Assembly: GCA_030849965.1 (NCBI GenBank)
Contig: JAVDKL010000002.1
Span: 124,001-188,000 of the forward strand
DNA from: Schauerella fraxinea
GTDB lineage: Bacteria > Pseudomonadota > Gammaproteobacteria > Burkholderiales > Burkholderiaceae_B
DNA length: 64,000 nt
Reading direction: 5' to 3'
Shown here in pieces: positions 26,959-37,040 of this stretch. Positions within the stretch are counted from its first letter, which is position 1. The number at the start of each line of letters is the position of its first letter. The notes under the pieces were generated by a model. It was not told the DNA's origin, did no database searches, and saw only the letters and a list, made by a program, of their open reading frames with translations. Position numbers and translations under genes: made by a program.

Positions 26959-27040
26959 ATGCATGCCGGCTGAGCGGTCGGCGTAAACGGAGCCGCCTGT
27001 TCCGGCATGTATCCGTCTTCGTCGTGGGGGACGGCGCTCT

Positions 27041-28153
27041 TCAGGCAATGCGGCGGCCGGAGTCGCGGTCGAACAGCAGCGACTTCGACAGATCGACAAT
27101 GAACGGCATGGGCTGCCCCGGCACTGCCGCTTCGCCGGGATGCACCCGGCAGCACGTTTTGGTGTCGTTCAACCGAATGCTCACTAGCGTGTCGGCCCCA
27201 GTGGGCTCGGTTAAATCCACTTCTGCAATCAACTCCGGCAGGTCGGCCCGATGGGCGGTGCGGCGATCCGTGATCTGCTCCGGCCGCACGCCCAGCAGCA
27301 CTGTTCGGCCCAGCCAGGCGTTGAGGTCGGACGCGCGGTGTGGCAGCGTCCACTCCGTAGCGGGCCGGCCTTTGGGTTGCACGTGGCAGGTCACATAGTC
27401 GGAGGCCGCATTGAGTTCAACTGGAACGAAGTTCATGCCGGGTGAACCCATGAATGCCGCAACAAAAAGATTGGCCGGTGTGTCGTAAATCTCCTGCGGC
27501 GCACCGAATTGCTGCACTACGCCGTCGCGCATGACGGCGATGCGGTCGCCCATCGTCATCGCTTCGATTTGATCGTGGGTGACATACACGATGGTGGCGC
27601 CCAGCCGCTGATGCATCTGTTTGATCTCGAGTCGCATCTCGACCCGCAGCTTGGCATCCAGGTTGGAAAGCGGTTCGTCGAATAGAAAGATTGCTGGATT
27701 GCGAGCAAGCGCGCGTCCCATGGCGACGCGCTGGCGCTGGCCGCCCGAAAGCTGCGCAGGTTTGCGATCGAGCAGGCTGCCCAGTTGCAGGATGTCGGCA
27801 ACGCGGGCCACCGTGGCCTCGATTTCAGCCTTCGGACGCTTGCGGATTTCGAGCCCGAAGGAGATGTTTTTGCGCACGGACATCGACGGGTAGAGCGCAT
27901 ACGACTGAAACACCATGGCGATATCGCGATCTTTAGGTGCAAGCGTATTGACGCACGTATCGCCGATCAAAATGTCGCCGCTGGAAATCGACTCGAGTCC
28001 CGCGATCATGTTGAGCAGCGTCGACTTGCCGCAGCCCGAGGGACCCACCAGGATGAGAAACTGGCCATCATCGATCTCGATGTCGATGCCCTTGAGGATG
28101 TCCGGCCCGTGGTGATAGGTTTTGCGAACGTTGCGAATGGAAAGCGCGGACAT
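27041..28153 (-). CDS. glucose/sugar ABC importer ATP-binding protein (MalK/UgpC type)
   Basis: 370 residues. ATPase domain (about 1-235) with Walker [10 protein letters not shown], signature [15 protein letters not shown], Walker [17 protein letters not shown] and switch His in [12 protein letters not shown]; the C-terminal regulatory TOBE region (about 240-370) is of the MalK type. It energises the sugar importer whose two permeases and binding protein are encoded just upstream. It is the last gene of the leftward operon 31271 to 27041 and is equivalent to gtsD of Pseudomonas. Confidence 0.92.
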   Translation of the reverse strand: MSALSIRNVRKTYHHGPDILKGIDIEIDDGQFLILVGPSGCGKSTLLNMIAGLESISSGDILIGDTCVNTLAPKDRDIAMVFQSYALYPSMSVRKNISFGLEIRKRPKAEIEATVARVADILQLGSLLDRKPAQLSGGQRQRVAMGRALARNPAIFLFDEPLSNLDAKLRVEMRLEIKQMHQRLGATIVYVTHDQIEAMTMGDRIAVMRDGVVQQFGAPQEIYDTPANLFVAAFMGSPGMNFVPVELNAASDYVTCHVQPKGRPATEWTLPHRASDLNAWLGRTVLLGVRPEQITDRRTAHRADLPELIAEVDLTEPTGADTLVSIRLNDTKTCCRVHPGEAAVPGQPMPFIVDLSKSLLFDRDSGRRIA

Positions 28154-28156
28154 GGT

Positions 28157-29038
28157 TCAGCCTTTGACGGCACCGGCGGTCAGGCCGCGGACGAAATAGC
28201 GCCCCGCGACGGCGTACACGACGAGGGTGGGCAGGGCGGCGATGAGCGCTGCTGCCATGTCGACGTTGTACGCCTTGACGCCAGTGGTTGTGTTGACGAG
28301 GTTGTTGAGCGCCACGGTGACGGGTTGAGCTTCGCCGCTGGCAAAGACGACGCCGAACAGGAAGTCGTTCCAGACCTGCGTAAATTGCCAGATGATGCAC
28401 ACCATGAAAATCGGCGTGGATAGCGGCAATACGATGCGCTGAAAGATGCGCCAGAATCCCGCGCCGTCGATGCGCGCCGCGTGAATGAGCTCCGCCGGCA
28501 GTGTGACGTAGAAGTTGCGAAAGAACAGCGTGGTGAACGCCAGCCCATAGATGGCGTGCACCATCACCAGACCGGTGGTCGTGCCGGCCAAGCCCGCCGC
28601 GCCCAGCAGCCGGGCCATCGGCAGGATGACGACCTGGAACGGCACGAAGCATCCCACCATCATGGCCGTGAAGAGGATGTCGGCGCCGCGAAAGCGCCAC
28701 AGCGCGAGCACGTAACCATTGAGGGCGCCGATCGCGGTCGAGATCAGGACCGCCGGAATCGTCATCCGCAACGAATTGAAGAAGGCGTCGCGCATGCCGC
28801 CGCAGCCGGGCCCATCGCAGCGGCCTTGCCATGCCGCCTGCCACGCCGATGTGGTCCACCCCGAGGGGGGCGTCAGCAGACCGCCGCCATGGATTTCGTC
28901 GAGCGGCTTGAATGCCGTGACGATCATGACGTACAGCGGCACGAGGTAATAGCCTGCCATGGCAATGAGCGCAAGGTAGACGATCCATCGGCCCCAGCGG
29001 CGCGCGGGCGCGTGAGGTGGATTAGTGTTTGCCGGCAC
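28157..29038 (-). CDS. gtsC: glucose/sugar ABC importer permease (GtsC type)
   Basis: 293 residues, six predicted membrane helices, MalG-like. The coupling EAA motif is in ELIHAARIDGAGFWRIFQRIVLPL (starts near 195). A loop unusually rich in Gly and Cys (GRCDGPGCGGM) follows the first periplasmic segment. The start at 29038 overlaps the end of the upstream permease gene by 17 bp, and the stop is three bases before the ATPase start, so expression is coupled. Confidence 0.88.
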   Translation of the reverse strand: MPANTNPPHAPARRWGRWIVYLALIAMAGYYLVPLYVMIVTAFKPLDEIHGGGLLTPPSGWTTSAWQAAWQGRCDGPGCGGMRDAFFNSLRMTIPAVLISTAIGALNGYVLALWRFRGADILFTAMMVGCFVPFQVVILPMARLLGAAGLAGTTTGLVMVHAIYGLAFTTLFFRNFYVTLPAELIHAARIDGAGFWRIFQRIVLPLSTPIFMVCIIWQFTQVWNDFLFGVVFASGEAQPVTVALNNLVNTTTGVKAYNVDMAAALIAALPTLVVYAVAGRYFVRGLTAGAVKG

Positions 29039-29927
29039 TGCGCGTCTCCAGATACATGAGGGGAACCAGTACGGCGATAACGGTCATGAGCATCATCATG
29101 GCGGACGCCGCACCCATGCCGAGCTGACCGCGCGTGAACGAAAACTGGTACATGAAGATGGCGGGGACATCGGTGGAAATCCCGGGCCCGCCGCCCGTGA
29201 GGGCCATGACGAGATCGAAGCTCTTGATGGCAATGTGCGCCAGGATCAGGATCACGCTGAAAAACACCGGGCGCAGGCTGGGAATGACGATGCGCAGGTA
29301 GATTCGAGGCAAGCTGGCGCCGTCGACTTGCGCGGCCTGGATGATGGCGGTATCCACACCGCGCAGGCCGGCCAGAAACAATGCCATGGCGAAACCCGAC
29401 GCTTGCCAGACCCCTGCAATCACCACGGTATACAAAGCGCGTTCGGGGTCGACGAGCCAGTCGAATCGAAAGGTGCTCCAGCCCCAGCCTCGGACAAGCG
29501 TCTCGATGCCGAGGTCGGGATTGAGCATCCATTTCCACACGGTGCCGGTGACGATGAACGAGAGCGCCATCGGGTAGAGGTAGATCGTGCGCAGGGCACC
29601 TTCGGCGCGGATGCGTTGATCGAGCAAGACGGCAATGAGCAAGCCCAGCACCACGCAGGCGCCGACGAACAGCACGCCGAATATGGCGAGATTGCTGGCG
29701 GCTGTCCACCAGCGCGCGTTGCCCATGAGACGGACATACTGCTCCAGGCCCACCCAGTCGTTGACCGGGAGCAGGCGAGAGCGGGTCATGGAAATCCACG
29801 CCGTCCATGCGATGAAGCCGTAGACGAAGACCGCACATAGCGCGACGCTGGGCGCGAGCACGATGCGCGGCAGCCAGGCGTCAGCCCAACGCTGCCGGCG
29901 GCTGGCAATGGCAAGACGGCGAGTCAT
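29022..29927 (-). CDS. gtsB: glucose/sugar ABC importer permease (GtsB type)
   Basis: 301 residues, MalF-like permease with about six membrane helices. The EAA coupling loop is IIQAAQVDGASLPRIYLRIVIP (starts near 195). The dipeptide Gly-Leu in the preceding FLAGLRGVD is conserved in the family. It pairs with the downstream permease to form the channel. It follows the binding-protein gene by three bases. Confidence 0.88.
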   Translation of the reverse strand: MTRRLAIASRRQRWADAWLPRIVLAPSVALCAVFVYGFIAWTAWISMTRSRLLPVNDWVGLEQYVRLMGNARWWTAASNLAIFGVLFVGACVVLGLLIAVLLDQRIRAEGALRTIYLYPMALSFIVTGTVWKWMLNPDLGIETLVRGWGWSTFRFDWLVDPERALYTVVIAGVWQASGFAMALFLAGLRGVDTAIIQAAQVDGASLPRIYLRIVIPSLRPVFFSVILILAHIAIKSFDLVMALTGGGPGISTDVPAIFMYQFSFTRGQLGMGAASAMMMLMTVIAVLVPLMYLETRSAGKH

Positions 29928-29930
29928 GGC

Positions 29931-31271
29931 TTACGACGCCTTGACGGCAGCCGCCAGTTGCGCCGCCGCAGCCTTCGGACTGAGATTGGAGTGCATGAAC
30001 CGGCTGACGACGTCCACGATGCCGCCTTCGACAGCAGGCGACATCGCCATCTTGTGCGAGAAGCTGGGGATCAATGTTTGCGCGGAAGATGCCGCCTGCA
30101 GGTCGGCGGAAGATTGACGTGCGCATGCGTCGAACTGGTCGAGCGTGACATCGATGCGCGCGGGTATCGAGCCCTTGTTCAGATTGAACACGGTTTGGAA
30201 CTCGGGGCTCATGACGGCCGTGGCCAGATGCGCTTGCGACGTGCGCGCTTGCGGGCTGGATTGGGTGAACATCGCCAGGCTATCGATGTTGTAGGTGAAG
30301 GCACCTGCGGTGCCCGGGGCCGGCACGCAAAGATAGTCTGTGCCCGCGACTTTGCCGGCGGCAGTGAATTCGCCTTTCGCCCAGTCACCCATGAATTGCA
30401 TGGCGGCTTTCCCGTTCATGACCATGACGGTGCCCAGGTTCCAGTCACGGCCGGGCGAACCTTTGTCGATGTAGCCTTTGATGCGCTGCATGGCTTCGAA
30501 AACAGCGACCATGGTGGGGCCTGAAAGCGTGGCGGCGTCAAGCTCGATGAAAGCTTTGCGATAGAAATCCACGCCGCCTACGCCCAGTGCCACTGATTCG
30601 AAAAGCGTGGCGTCCTGCATCGGATCGCCACCATGCGCGATCGGGAGCAGGCCCGCAGCCTTGAGTTTGTCGGCCGCGTCGAAGAAGCTCGCCATCGTGG
30701 TGGGCACCGTAGCGCCGGCCTGCGCGAGCAGCGCCGGATTGACCCACAACCAGTTGACGCGATGCACATTGATCGGCGCGGCGACGTAATGACCCTGATA
30801 CTTCATGATGGTGGCGATGGCCGGCGGCAGGACGGCGTCCCATTTGCCATCGGCCGCAATGGCGTCGATATCCGCGAGCACGCCTTCGGCGCCCCATTCC
30901 TGGATCTGTGGGCCTTTGATTTGAGCGGCCGTAGGCGGCTGTCCCGACACGACGCGCGTCTTGAGCGCCGTCAGGGCGTTGTCGCCGCCACCACCCGCCA
31001 CGGCGTAGTCTTTCCAGGTATCGCCCTGCGCGGTGATCATGTCGCGCAGCGCTTGCGCGGCACGGGCTTCGCCACCGGAGGTCCACCAATGCAGCACTTC
31101 CACCTCGCCCGCATGAGCCGGCGTTACAGCGACGACGGCGACGGCGGCCATCGCTGCTGCGGTCAATGCGGTAAGACGCAGTCGGGCTGTCGAGGGGCGC
31201 TTGGCGCCGGCTTGCGCGGCATGGGCTGCGGCTGCCTTGCGGATGGGGGAGTTGACGTTTGCGCGAACCAT
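29931..31271 (-). CDS. gtsA: glucose/sugar ABC importer periplasmic binding protein (GtsA type)
   Basis: 446 residues with a long Sec signal (hydrophobic core about 30-50, cleavage after AHA near 54). The mature start VEVLHWWTSGGEARAA and the later AQIKGPQIQEWG and INVHRVNWLWVNPALL match the glucose/mannose-binding protein GtsA of Pseudomonas closely. It delivers sugar to the GtsBC permease. GGAGA precedes the start. The divergent glucokinase gene at 31617 supports glucose as the substrate. Confidence 0.9.
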   Translation of the reverse strand: MVRANVNSPIRKAAAAHAAQAGAKRPSTARLRLTALTAAAMAAVAVVAVTPAHAGEVEVLHWWTSGGEARAAQALRDMITAQGDTWKDYAVAGGGGDNALTALKTRVVSGQPPTAAQIKGPQIQEWGAEGVLADIDAIAADGKWDAVLPPAIATIMKYQGHYVAAPINVHRVNWLWVNPALLAQAGATVPTTMASFFDAADKLKAAGLLPIAHGGDPMQDATLFESVALGVGGVDFYRKAFIELDAATLSGPTMVAVFEAMQRIKGYIDKGSPGRDWNLGTVMVMNGKAAMQFMGDWAKGEFTAAGKVAGTDYLCVPAPGTAGAFTYNIDSLAMFTQSSPQARTSQAHLATAVMSPEFQTVFNLNKGSIPARIDVTLDQFDACARQSSADLQAASSAQTLIPSFSHKMAMSPAVEGGIVDVVSRFMHSNLSPKAAAAQLAAAVKAS

Positions 31272-31616
31272 ATCGATGTCTCCGATGAGGGGCCGATGTG
31301 CGGCCTCGAGTGACGAACGTGGACCAGGAGCGAACCAAGTGGGCCAGGACAGTGAGCCAAGTGAACGGGAAGTGGCCAGGTGAACCGGGAAGTGACCATT
31401 ACAGGCGCTATCGCAGGGCCGAACAATCCGGAATCCGTCCTATTTATCTAGCTTCGCGCGGCCGCGTCATGGGTAAAAAGTCGAACACGCCGACCTTCGC
31501 AGACGTACTCAATCAAAAGCGCCACAACGCGGTTTTTCCAGTGCGGTACTCTTGATGCGGCGCCGCGCGGCTGGTCGCGCAGCCGTTGGATCATTTCGTT
31601 TTAAGAGGTCGTTGGC
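31272..31616. other. 345-bp divergent promoter region between gtsA and glk
   Basis: Holds the promoters of the leftward glucose importer and the rightward glucokinase. A degenerate repeat occupies 31331-31397; the remainder (31400-31610) is AT-richer than its surroundings in places but shows no clear sigma-70 pair. Short open frames here, for example 31298-31555, lack a ribosome binding site and run through the repeat, so I call no gene. Confidence 0.5.
31331..31397. repeat. degenerate AAGTG/GGCCAGG repeat
   Basis: Four AAGTG words at about 31337, 31359, 31370 and 31390 are embedded in related contexts (CAAGTGGGCC, CAAGTGAACGGG, GAAGTGGCCAGGTGAACCGGG, GAAGTGACC), giving an imperfect tandem repeat with an 11- or 20-22-bp step. 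It resembles in style, though not in sequence, the arrays at 20331, 22444 and 38087. Confidence 0.5.
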
Positions 31617-32660
31617 ATGGTGTTGGATTCCGCAGAAACGTATCCCCGGTTGCTTGGCGATGTGGGCGGCACGAACGCGCGTTTCGCGCTCGAAACGGCG
31701 CCACATGAGGTCACGCAGGTCGCAGTGCTTGCGACCCGCGACTACACGTCGCTCGAGGCGGCGATGCGCGCCTATCTCGAACGTTGTGGCGAGCTGGGCG
31801 CGCAGGTACGCCATGCCGCGGTGGGAATAGCCAATCCGATCTATCGCGATCACGTGCAGATGACCAACCATTCGTGGCAGTTCTCGATTGCCGCCATGCG
31901 CCGGTCGCTTGGCCTCACCACGTTTTTAGTCATCAACGATTTCACCGCGCTGGCCTACGCGCTGCCGCAATTGCCGGCGGGAGATCTTGAACAGATTGGT
32001 GGTGGGTCCGTCGAGCATCGGTCGCCCCGGGTATTGGTTGGGGCGGGCACCGGCCTGGGCGTATCGGGCTTGATTCCTTCCGGTAACGGATGGGTGGCCT
32101 TGGCAGGAGAGGGCGGGCACGTGAGCTTTGCCCCGGTCGACGACGAACAGGTGGCGCTCTGGTCCTTCGCTCGTGAGCGCTATGGTCGGGTGTCGGCCGA
32201 GCGTCTTTTGTGCGGATCGGGCCTCGAGCTCATTTATGAGTTCTTGCGTAGCCGCGCGCCCGCGGATACCGGACCGCTCAAGCGCAGCGCACCCGAGATT
32301 ACGGCAGGCGCGCTCGACGGCGACGAATCGTTGAGCATGCATGCAGTGGATTTGTTTTGCGGGTTGCTGGGTACCGTTGCGTCCGATCTAGCCCTGGTGC
32401 TGGGCGCACGCGGTGGGGTGTACATCGGGGGCGGGATCATTCCCCGTCTGGGCCCGGTGTTTGCCCGGTCGCCGTTTCGGCAGCGCTTTGAGGATAAGGG
32501 GCGTTTTGCCGAATATCTGGCAGGTGTGCCCACCTTCGTGATCCGAACGTCGTTGCCGGCGCTTGGTGGTTTGTCGGCCGCGTTGTCGCATCATTTGACC
32601 GAGGCACCGCTGGCACAACCCCCCGATACCGATGCCGTCGAGGGCGGAACGGCAGGATAA
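31617..32660 (+). CDS. glk: glucokinase
   Basis: 347 residues, bacterial ROK-unrelated Glk family (ASKHA fold). The phosphate-1 motif LLGDVGGTNARFAL (about 11-24), the catalytic Asp in VINDFTALAYALP and the ATP-binding GAGTGLGVSGLIP are intact. It phosphorylates glucose imported by the divergent ABC system to glucose 6-phosphate. The start has AGAGG upstream. No other Entner-Doudoroff gene is in the window. Confidence 0.92.
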   Translation: MVLDSAETYPRLLGDVGGTNARFALETAPHEVTQVAVLATRDYTSLEAAMRAYLERCGELGAQVRHAAVGIANPIYRDHVQMTNHSWQFSIAAMRRSLGLTTFLVINDFTALAYALPQLPAGDLEQIGGGSVEHRSPRVLVGAGTGLGVSGLIPSGNGWVALAGEGGHVSFAPVDDEQVALWSFARERYGRVSAERLLCGSGLELIYEFLRSRAPADTGPLKRSAPEITAGALDGDESLSMHAVDLFCGLLGTVASDLALVLGARGGVYIGGGIIPRLGPVFARSPFRQRFEDKGRFAEYLAGVPTFVIRTSLPALGGLSAALSHHLTEAPLAQPPDTDAVEGGTAG

Positions 32661-32800
32661 GGGGCAATACTGCGGGTTAATACGTCGCGCGCCGGAGGCG
32701 AAGCGATGCTACATTCTTCGAGCTTCGGCCGCTCGGCTGCGAGTCGCGCCTGGCGCGCTGGATACCCTCTTTCTGACGCTGCGACGGCGATGGCGCGGCG

Positions 32801-33904
32801 ATGCGTGGCATGAATAAAGTTGCATTGACTTCTCTGGTAGTGGCGGCCGTGGCCGTGGGCGTGGTGGCTGGCGTCTACGCGCCGCGCTGGTTGCCCAATG
32901 GCGCGCCTGCAACGGCCACCGCCACATCGTCTAAAAATGCGGCGCCGGCCCGCAAGGTGGAGCCTACCCGCGTCGCCTTGGCCGACGTGGCGGCCATCGA
33001 TTTCACGCGTGGCATTTCGGCCGTGGGGAGTTTGCGATCCGACGAAGCCGTCGTGTTGCGGCCGGAGGTTGCTGGCCGGATTCGCGCCATTCGCTTCAAA
33101 GAAGGTCAGCCGGTCGTGCGCGACGACGTACTGGTGCAGCTGGATGACGCGATTCCGCGCGCCGAGCTGGCCCAGGCCCGCGCCAATCTCAGCCTGGCGC
33201 AAAGTCAATATCGCCGCGCTTCCGAACTGCAGGGGCGCGGTTTCGTGAGCCAACAGGCGCGCGACGAGGCGGGCAGCACCCTCAAAGTGCAGGAAGCAGC
33301 GGCCGCGCTGGCGCAGGCAAAACTCGACAAGCTGACGATCCGCGCACCGTTTTCGGGTGTGGCCGGATTGCGCAGTGTGTCCGAAGGCGATTTTGTCGAC
33401 GCGGGACAGGATCTCGCGCCGCTTGAGGCAATCGATCCGCTGAAAGTCGATTTTCGCGTGCCTGAAATGTATTTGAGCCGGGTGCAGACCGGGCAAACCT
33501 TGTCGGTGCGACTGGATGCTCTGCCGGGCGAGTTACGTGAAGGCAAGGTCTACGCGATCAGCCCGCTCGTGGATGCCGGCGGGCGCTCGATTTTGCTGCG
33601 CGCGATCGTTCCCAATGCCGACCGGCGTCTGCGGCCCGGTATGTTTGCACGCGTGCAGTTGACCTTTAGCCAGGATCGCGCCAACGTCGTTCCCGAGGCG
33701 GCCTTGTCGCCGTCGGGCGACTCGCAGTACGTGTTCGTGGTGCGGGATGGCGTGGCGCGCCGGGTCGAGGTGGCCATCGGCGAGCGGCGCGACGGGCGGG
33801 TCGAAGTGATCAGTGGCGTTACCGCAGGCGATCGCGTGGTGGTGTCTGGCCTGCAGCGTGTGATCGACGGCGGCCCCGTGGTCGACGCCGGCCCAGGCGC
33901 CTGA
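32801..33904 (+). CDS. RND efflux periplasmic adaptor (membrane-fusion) protein
   Basis: 367 residues. One N-terminal hydrophobic segment (about 8-27) anchors it; there is no lipobox Cys. Then come the barrel-sandwich hybrid/lipoyl halves (RPEVAGRIRAIRFKEGQPV and LTIRAPFSGVAG), a coiled-coil hairpin between them (about 115-175) and a beta-barrel with membrane-proximal domain. A second ATG at 32810 is an alternative start. It links the inner-membrane pump encoded 10 bp downstream with an outer-membrane channel that is not encoded nearby. Confidence 0.9.
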   Translation: MRGMNKVALTSLVVAAVAVGVVAGVYAPRWLPNGAPATATATSSKNAAPARKVEPTRVALADVAAIDFTRGISAVGSLRSDEAVVLRPEVAGRIRAIRFKEGQPVVRDDVLVQLDDAIPRAELAQARANLSLAQSQYRRASELQGRGFVSQQARDEAGSTLKVQEAAAALAQAKLDKLTIRAPFSGVAGLRSVSEGDFVDAGQDLAPLEAIDPLKVDFRVPEMYLSRVQTGQTLSVRLDALPGELREGKVYAISPLVDAGGRSILLRAIVPNADRRLRPGMFARVQLTFSQDRANVVPEAALSPSGDSQYVFVVRDGVARRVEVAIGERRDGRVEVISGVTAGDRVVVSGLQRVIDGGPVVDAGPGA

Positions 33905-33914
33905 GGGGATCGGC

Positions 33915-36900
33915 ATGGTCTTGTCCGATCTCTGCATTCGCCGTCCGGTGTTCGCATCGGTGCTCTCGCTGATCATCGTGCTGATCGGCCTGATCTCCTA
34001 TTCACGACTGACGGTGCGCGAGTATCCGCGCATCGACGAACCCGTGGTGTCGGTGGACACGACCTACAAAGGTGCCTCGCCTGAGGTGATCGAGTCGCAG
34101 GTCACCAAGCCGCTCGAAGATCAGTTGGCCGGGATCGAGGGCGTGAATGTCATGACCTCGCGCAGCCGCTCCGAGCGCAGCCTGATCAACATCACATTCA
34201 ATCTATCGCGCGATCCCGACGCGGCGGCAGCTGAAGTGCGCGACAAGGTCTCGCGCGCGCGGCGCTTTCTGCCGGACGAGATCGATGAGCCCATCATCGC
34301 CAAGGTCGAGGCCGATTCTCAGCCGATCATCTATATCGCCGTGGAGTCGGGTAATTACTCGGTGATCCAGACCTCGGATTACATCAACCGCTACATCAAG
34401 ACGCGCCTGTCGGTGCTGCCGGGAGCCGCCGAAGTGCGGGTGTTCGGCGAACGCCTGCCGTCGATGCGGGTGTATGTGGATCGCGACAAGCTGGCGGCCT
34501 ACGCGCTTACGGTGCAGGACGTCGAGACGGCGCTGGCCAATCAGAACGTGGAGATCCCCGCCGGCCGAATCGAATCGCAGGCGCGCGAGTTTTCGGTGGT
34601 GTCGTCCACCGATCTGCAAACGCCGGCACAGTTCGAGAGCGTGATCGTGGCCAATGTGCGGGGGTATCCGGTGCGGCTGCGCGACGTTGCACGCGTTGAG
34701 GTGGCGGCCAATACCGATCGGATCGTGTCGCGCTTCAATGGCCGGCCCGCCATCAATATCGGTATCACCCGGCAGTCCGTTGCCAACCCGCTGGATCTGT
34801 CGCAAGCCGCCCGCGTGGAAGTCGAGCGCATCAACGAGACCTTGCCCACCGGCATGAAGCTCACCATCGCGTACGACACGTCGGTCTTTATCGAAAAATC
34901 CATCGAGTCGGTGTATCACACCATCCTCGAAGCCATCGTATTGGTGGTGCTGGTGATTTTCTTCTTCCTGCGAAATTTGCGGGCCAGCATCATTCCCATC
35001 GTCACCATTCCAGTTTCTCTGGTGGGGGCGTGCGCGCTGATGTACATGTTCGGGTTTTCGATCAACACCCTCACATTGCTGGCCATGGTGCTGGCGATCG
35101 GGCTGGTGGTGGATGACGCGATCGTCGTGTTGGAGAACATCTATCGGCACGTCGAGGACGGGATGCCGCGACGCGAAGCGGCGCTGCGCGGGTCCAAGGA
35201 AATCGGGTTTGCCGTGGTGGCGATGACCCTCACGCTGGTCACGGTGTATGCGCCGCTGGCGTTTGCCACGGGCCGCACGGGTCGGTTGTTTATCGAGTTC
35301 GCGCTGGCCCTGGCCGGCGCTGTGGTGGTGTCGGGCTTTGTGGCGCTCACGCTCACGCCGATGATGTGCTCGGTCATGCTGCGGCATCAAAAGGGCCACA
35401 ACCGCGCCTATACGATGATCGAGAATTGGCTCAATGCACTGGGCCGCGGGTATGGGCGGGCGCTTGGCCTGGCCTTGCGGCACCGCATGATCGTGATCGT
35501 GCTGGGGTTGCTGGTGGCGGCGAGCAGTGGTGTGTTGTTCAAGGTGGTCAAGAGCGAATTGGCACCGATCGAAGATCGTGGCGTGGTGTTCGGCGTGGTG
35601 ACGGCACCCGAAGGCGCCACCGTGGCCTACACCGAGCAAAGCATGGCGGCGATCGAGAAGCTTTACGCCAGCATCGAGGAAGCCAGCGGCAATCAGGTCA
35701 CCATCGGATTTCCCACCGTGACCGACGGCACGGCGATTTTGCGCCTTAAGCCCTGGGAGGAACGCTCCCGCAAGCAACAAGAGATCACGCAGTTTCTGCA
35801 GCCCAAGTTTGCAGCGCTACCGGGCGTGCGCGCTACGCCGACCAATCCGCCGTCGCTGGGCCAGCGCACGCGCTCGCGTCCCATCGAGTTCATCATCATG
35901 AGCCAGGCGCCATATGCCGAGCTCTCGAAGATGGTGGACGGCTACGTGGCGGCATTGGCCGATTACCCAGGCTTGGTCAATATCGAGACCGATCTTCGAC
36001 TGAATACACCCGAGCTTCGCATCAGGGTCGACCGCGACAAGATGGCTGACGTAGGCGCTAACGTGGCCACGGTGGGGCGCACGCTCGAGTCGATGCTGGG
36101 CGGGCGCCAGGTCACCCGCTATAAGGACGGGGGCGAACAATACGATGTGATCGTGCAGGTCACGCCACGCGATCGCGCCAATACGCGTGATATCGCCGGC
36201 ATTTATGTGCGTGCACGTGACGGCAGCATGGTGCAGCTCGATAACCTGCTGACGGTGGAAGAGGGCGTGTCGCCGCAGTCGCTCAACCACTTCAATCGCC
36301 TGCGCGCAGTCAAGATCGAGGCTGTGGTGGGGCCGGGCTATGCGTTGGGTGAGGTGCTCGATCACATGAATGCCGTTGCGCGCGAAACCTTGCCCAATAC
36401 CGTGATCACCGATCTGGATGGGCAATCGCGCGAGTATCGGGACTCCGCGGCCAGTATTTATCTGGTCTTCGGGATGGCCCTGGCGTTCATTTACCTGGTG
36501 CTGGCGGCGCAGTTCGAAAGCTGGCGCAATCCCTTCATCATCATGCTGTCGGTACCGCTGTCGATGACTGGCGCCATGCTGGCGCTGTGGCTGTCGGGCG
36601 GTACCCTGTCCATCTACAGCCAGATTGGATTGATTACGCTGGTGGGCTTGATTACCAAGCACGGCATTCTCATTGTCGAATTCGCCAACCAATTGCGAGA
36701 CGAGGGCGTTGAGCGCGTGGAAGCGGTCACACGCGCCAGCATCATGCGGTTGCGCCCGATTCTGATGACCACCGGCGCCATGGTGCTGGGCACGGTGCCT
36801 CTCGCCTTGGCCACGGGTGCCGGTGCCGAGTCGCGCCAGCAGATCGGGTGGGTGCTGGTGGGTGGGCTGTCACTAGGTACACTATTGACCTTGTTCGTCG

Positions 36901-36998
36901 TGCCGGTTGCGTATTCGTTGATCGCCTCGGACCGCCCTGAGCGTATTCCCGCGGCCGAATCGCTGCCCGTCCGACCCGCCGACGCTACGCCCCATTAA
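33915..36998 (+). CDS. RND multidrug efflux pump, inner-membrane transporter (HAE1 family)
   Basis: 1027 residues, full length for AcrB/MexF/MdtB-like pumps. Twelve membrane helices and two large periplasmic loops are laid out as usual. The proton-relay residues are kept: Asp-Asp in IGLVVDDAIVVLENI (near 395-409) and Lys in LITKHGILIVEF (near 913). It exports hydrophobic compounds by proton antiport together with the adaptor. No TetR or other local regulator and no outer-membrane factor gene is adjacent, so a shared channel is likely. Confidence 0.93.
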   Translation: MVLSDLCIRRPVFASVLSLIIVLIGLISYSRLTVREYPRIDEPVVSVDTTYKGASPEVIESQVTKPLEDQLAGIEGVNVMTSRSRSERSLINITFNLSRDPDAAAAEVRDKVSRARRFLPDEIDEPIIAKVEADSQPIIYIAVESGNYSVIQTSDYINRYIKTRLSVLPGAAEVRVFGERLPSMRVYVDRDKLAAYALTVQDVETALANQNVEIPAGRIESQAREFSVVSSTDLQTPAQFESVIVANVRGYPVRLRDVARVEVAANTDRIVSRFNGRPAINIGITRQSVANPLDLSQAARVEVERINETLPTGMKLTIAYDTSVFIEKSIESVYHTILEAIVLVVLVIFFFLRNLRASIIPIVTIPVSLVGACALMYMFGFSINTLTLLAMVLAIGLVVDDAIVVLENIYRHVEDGMPRREAALRGSKEIGFAVVAMTLTLVTVYAPLAFATGRTGRLFIEFALALAGAVVVSGFVALTLTPMMCSVMLRHQKGHNRAYTMIENWLNALGRGYGRALGLALRHRMIVIVLGLLVAASSGVLFKVVKSELAPIEDRGVVFGVVTAPEGATVAYTEQSMAAIEKLYASIEEASGNQVTIGFPTVTDGTAILRLKPWEERSRKQQEITQFLQPKFAALPGVRATPTNPPSLGQRTRSRPIEFIIMSQAPYAELSKMVDGYVAALADYPGLVNIETDLRLNTPELRIRVDRDKMADVGANVATVGRTLESMLGGRQVTRYKDGGEQYDVIVQVTPRDRANTRDIAGIYVRARDGSMVQLDNLLTVEEGVSPQSLNHFNRLRAVKIEAVVGPGYALGEVLDHMNAVARETLPNTVITDLDGQSREYRDSAASIYLVFGMALAFIYLVLAAQFESWRNPFIIMLSVPLSMTGAMLALWLSGGTLSIYSQIGLITLVGLITKHGILIVEFANQLRDEGVERVEAVTRASIMRLRPILMTTGAMVLGTVPLALATGAGAESRQQIGWVLVGGLSLGTLLTLFVVPVAYSLIASDRPERIPAAESLPVRPADATPH

Positions 36999-37040
36999 TG
37001 GGGAAAGTGCCCGAGCGGCGACTCTTTTTGCAGGACACTC

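Noticed and set aside
26948-26971. AGCCGGC/GCCGGCT hairpin around the rnhA stop as a terminator
   Set aside because: Seven-base stem without a following T-run; could affect mRNA stability but is not convincing as an intrinsic terminator.
31298-31555. 85-codon open frame between gtsA and glk
   Set aside because: No ribosome binding site, runs through a degenerate repeat, and its translation resembles no family I know.
34203-35780. 525-codon open frame on the minus strand
   Set aside because: Antisense to the RND pump gene; His/Arg/Gln-rich shadow translation with no recognisable domain, while the sense frame is a full-length pump.
26959-37040. Integrative element carrying the sugar and efflux genes
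   Set aside because: No integrase, transposase, tRNA attachment site or terminal direct repeats were seen at the borders, so only the synteny break is reported.
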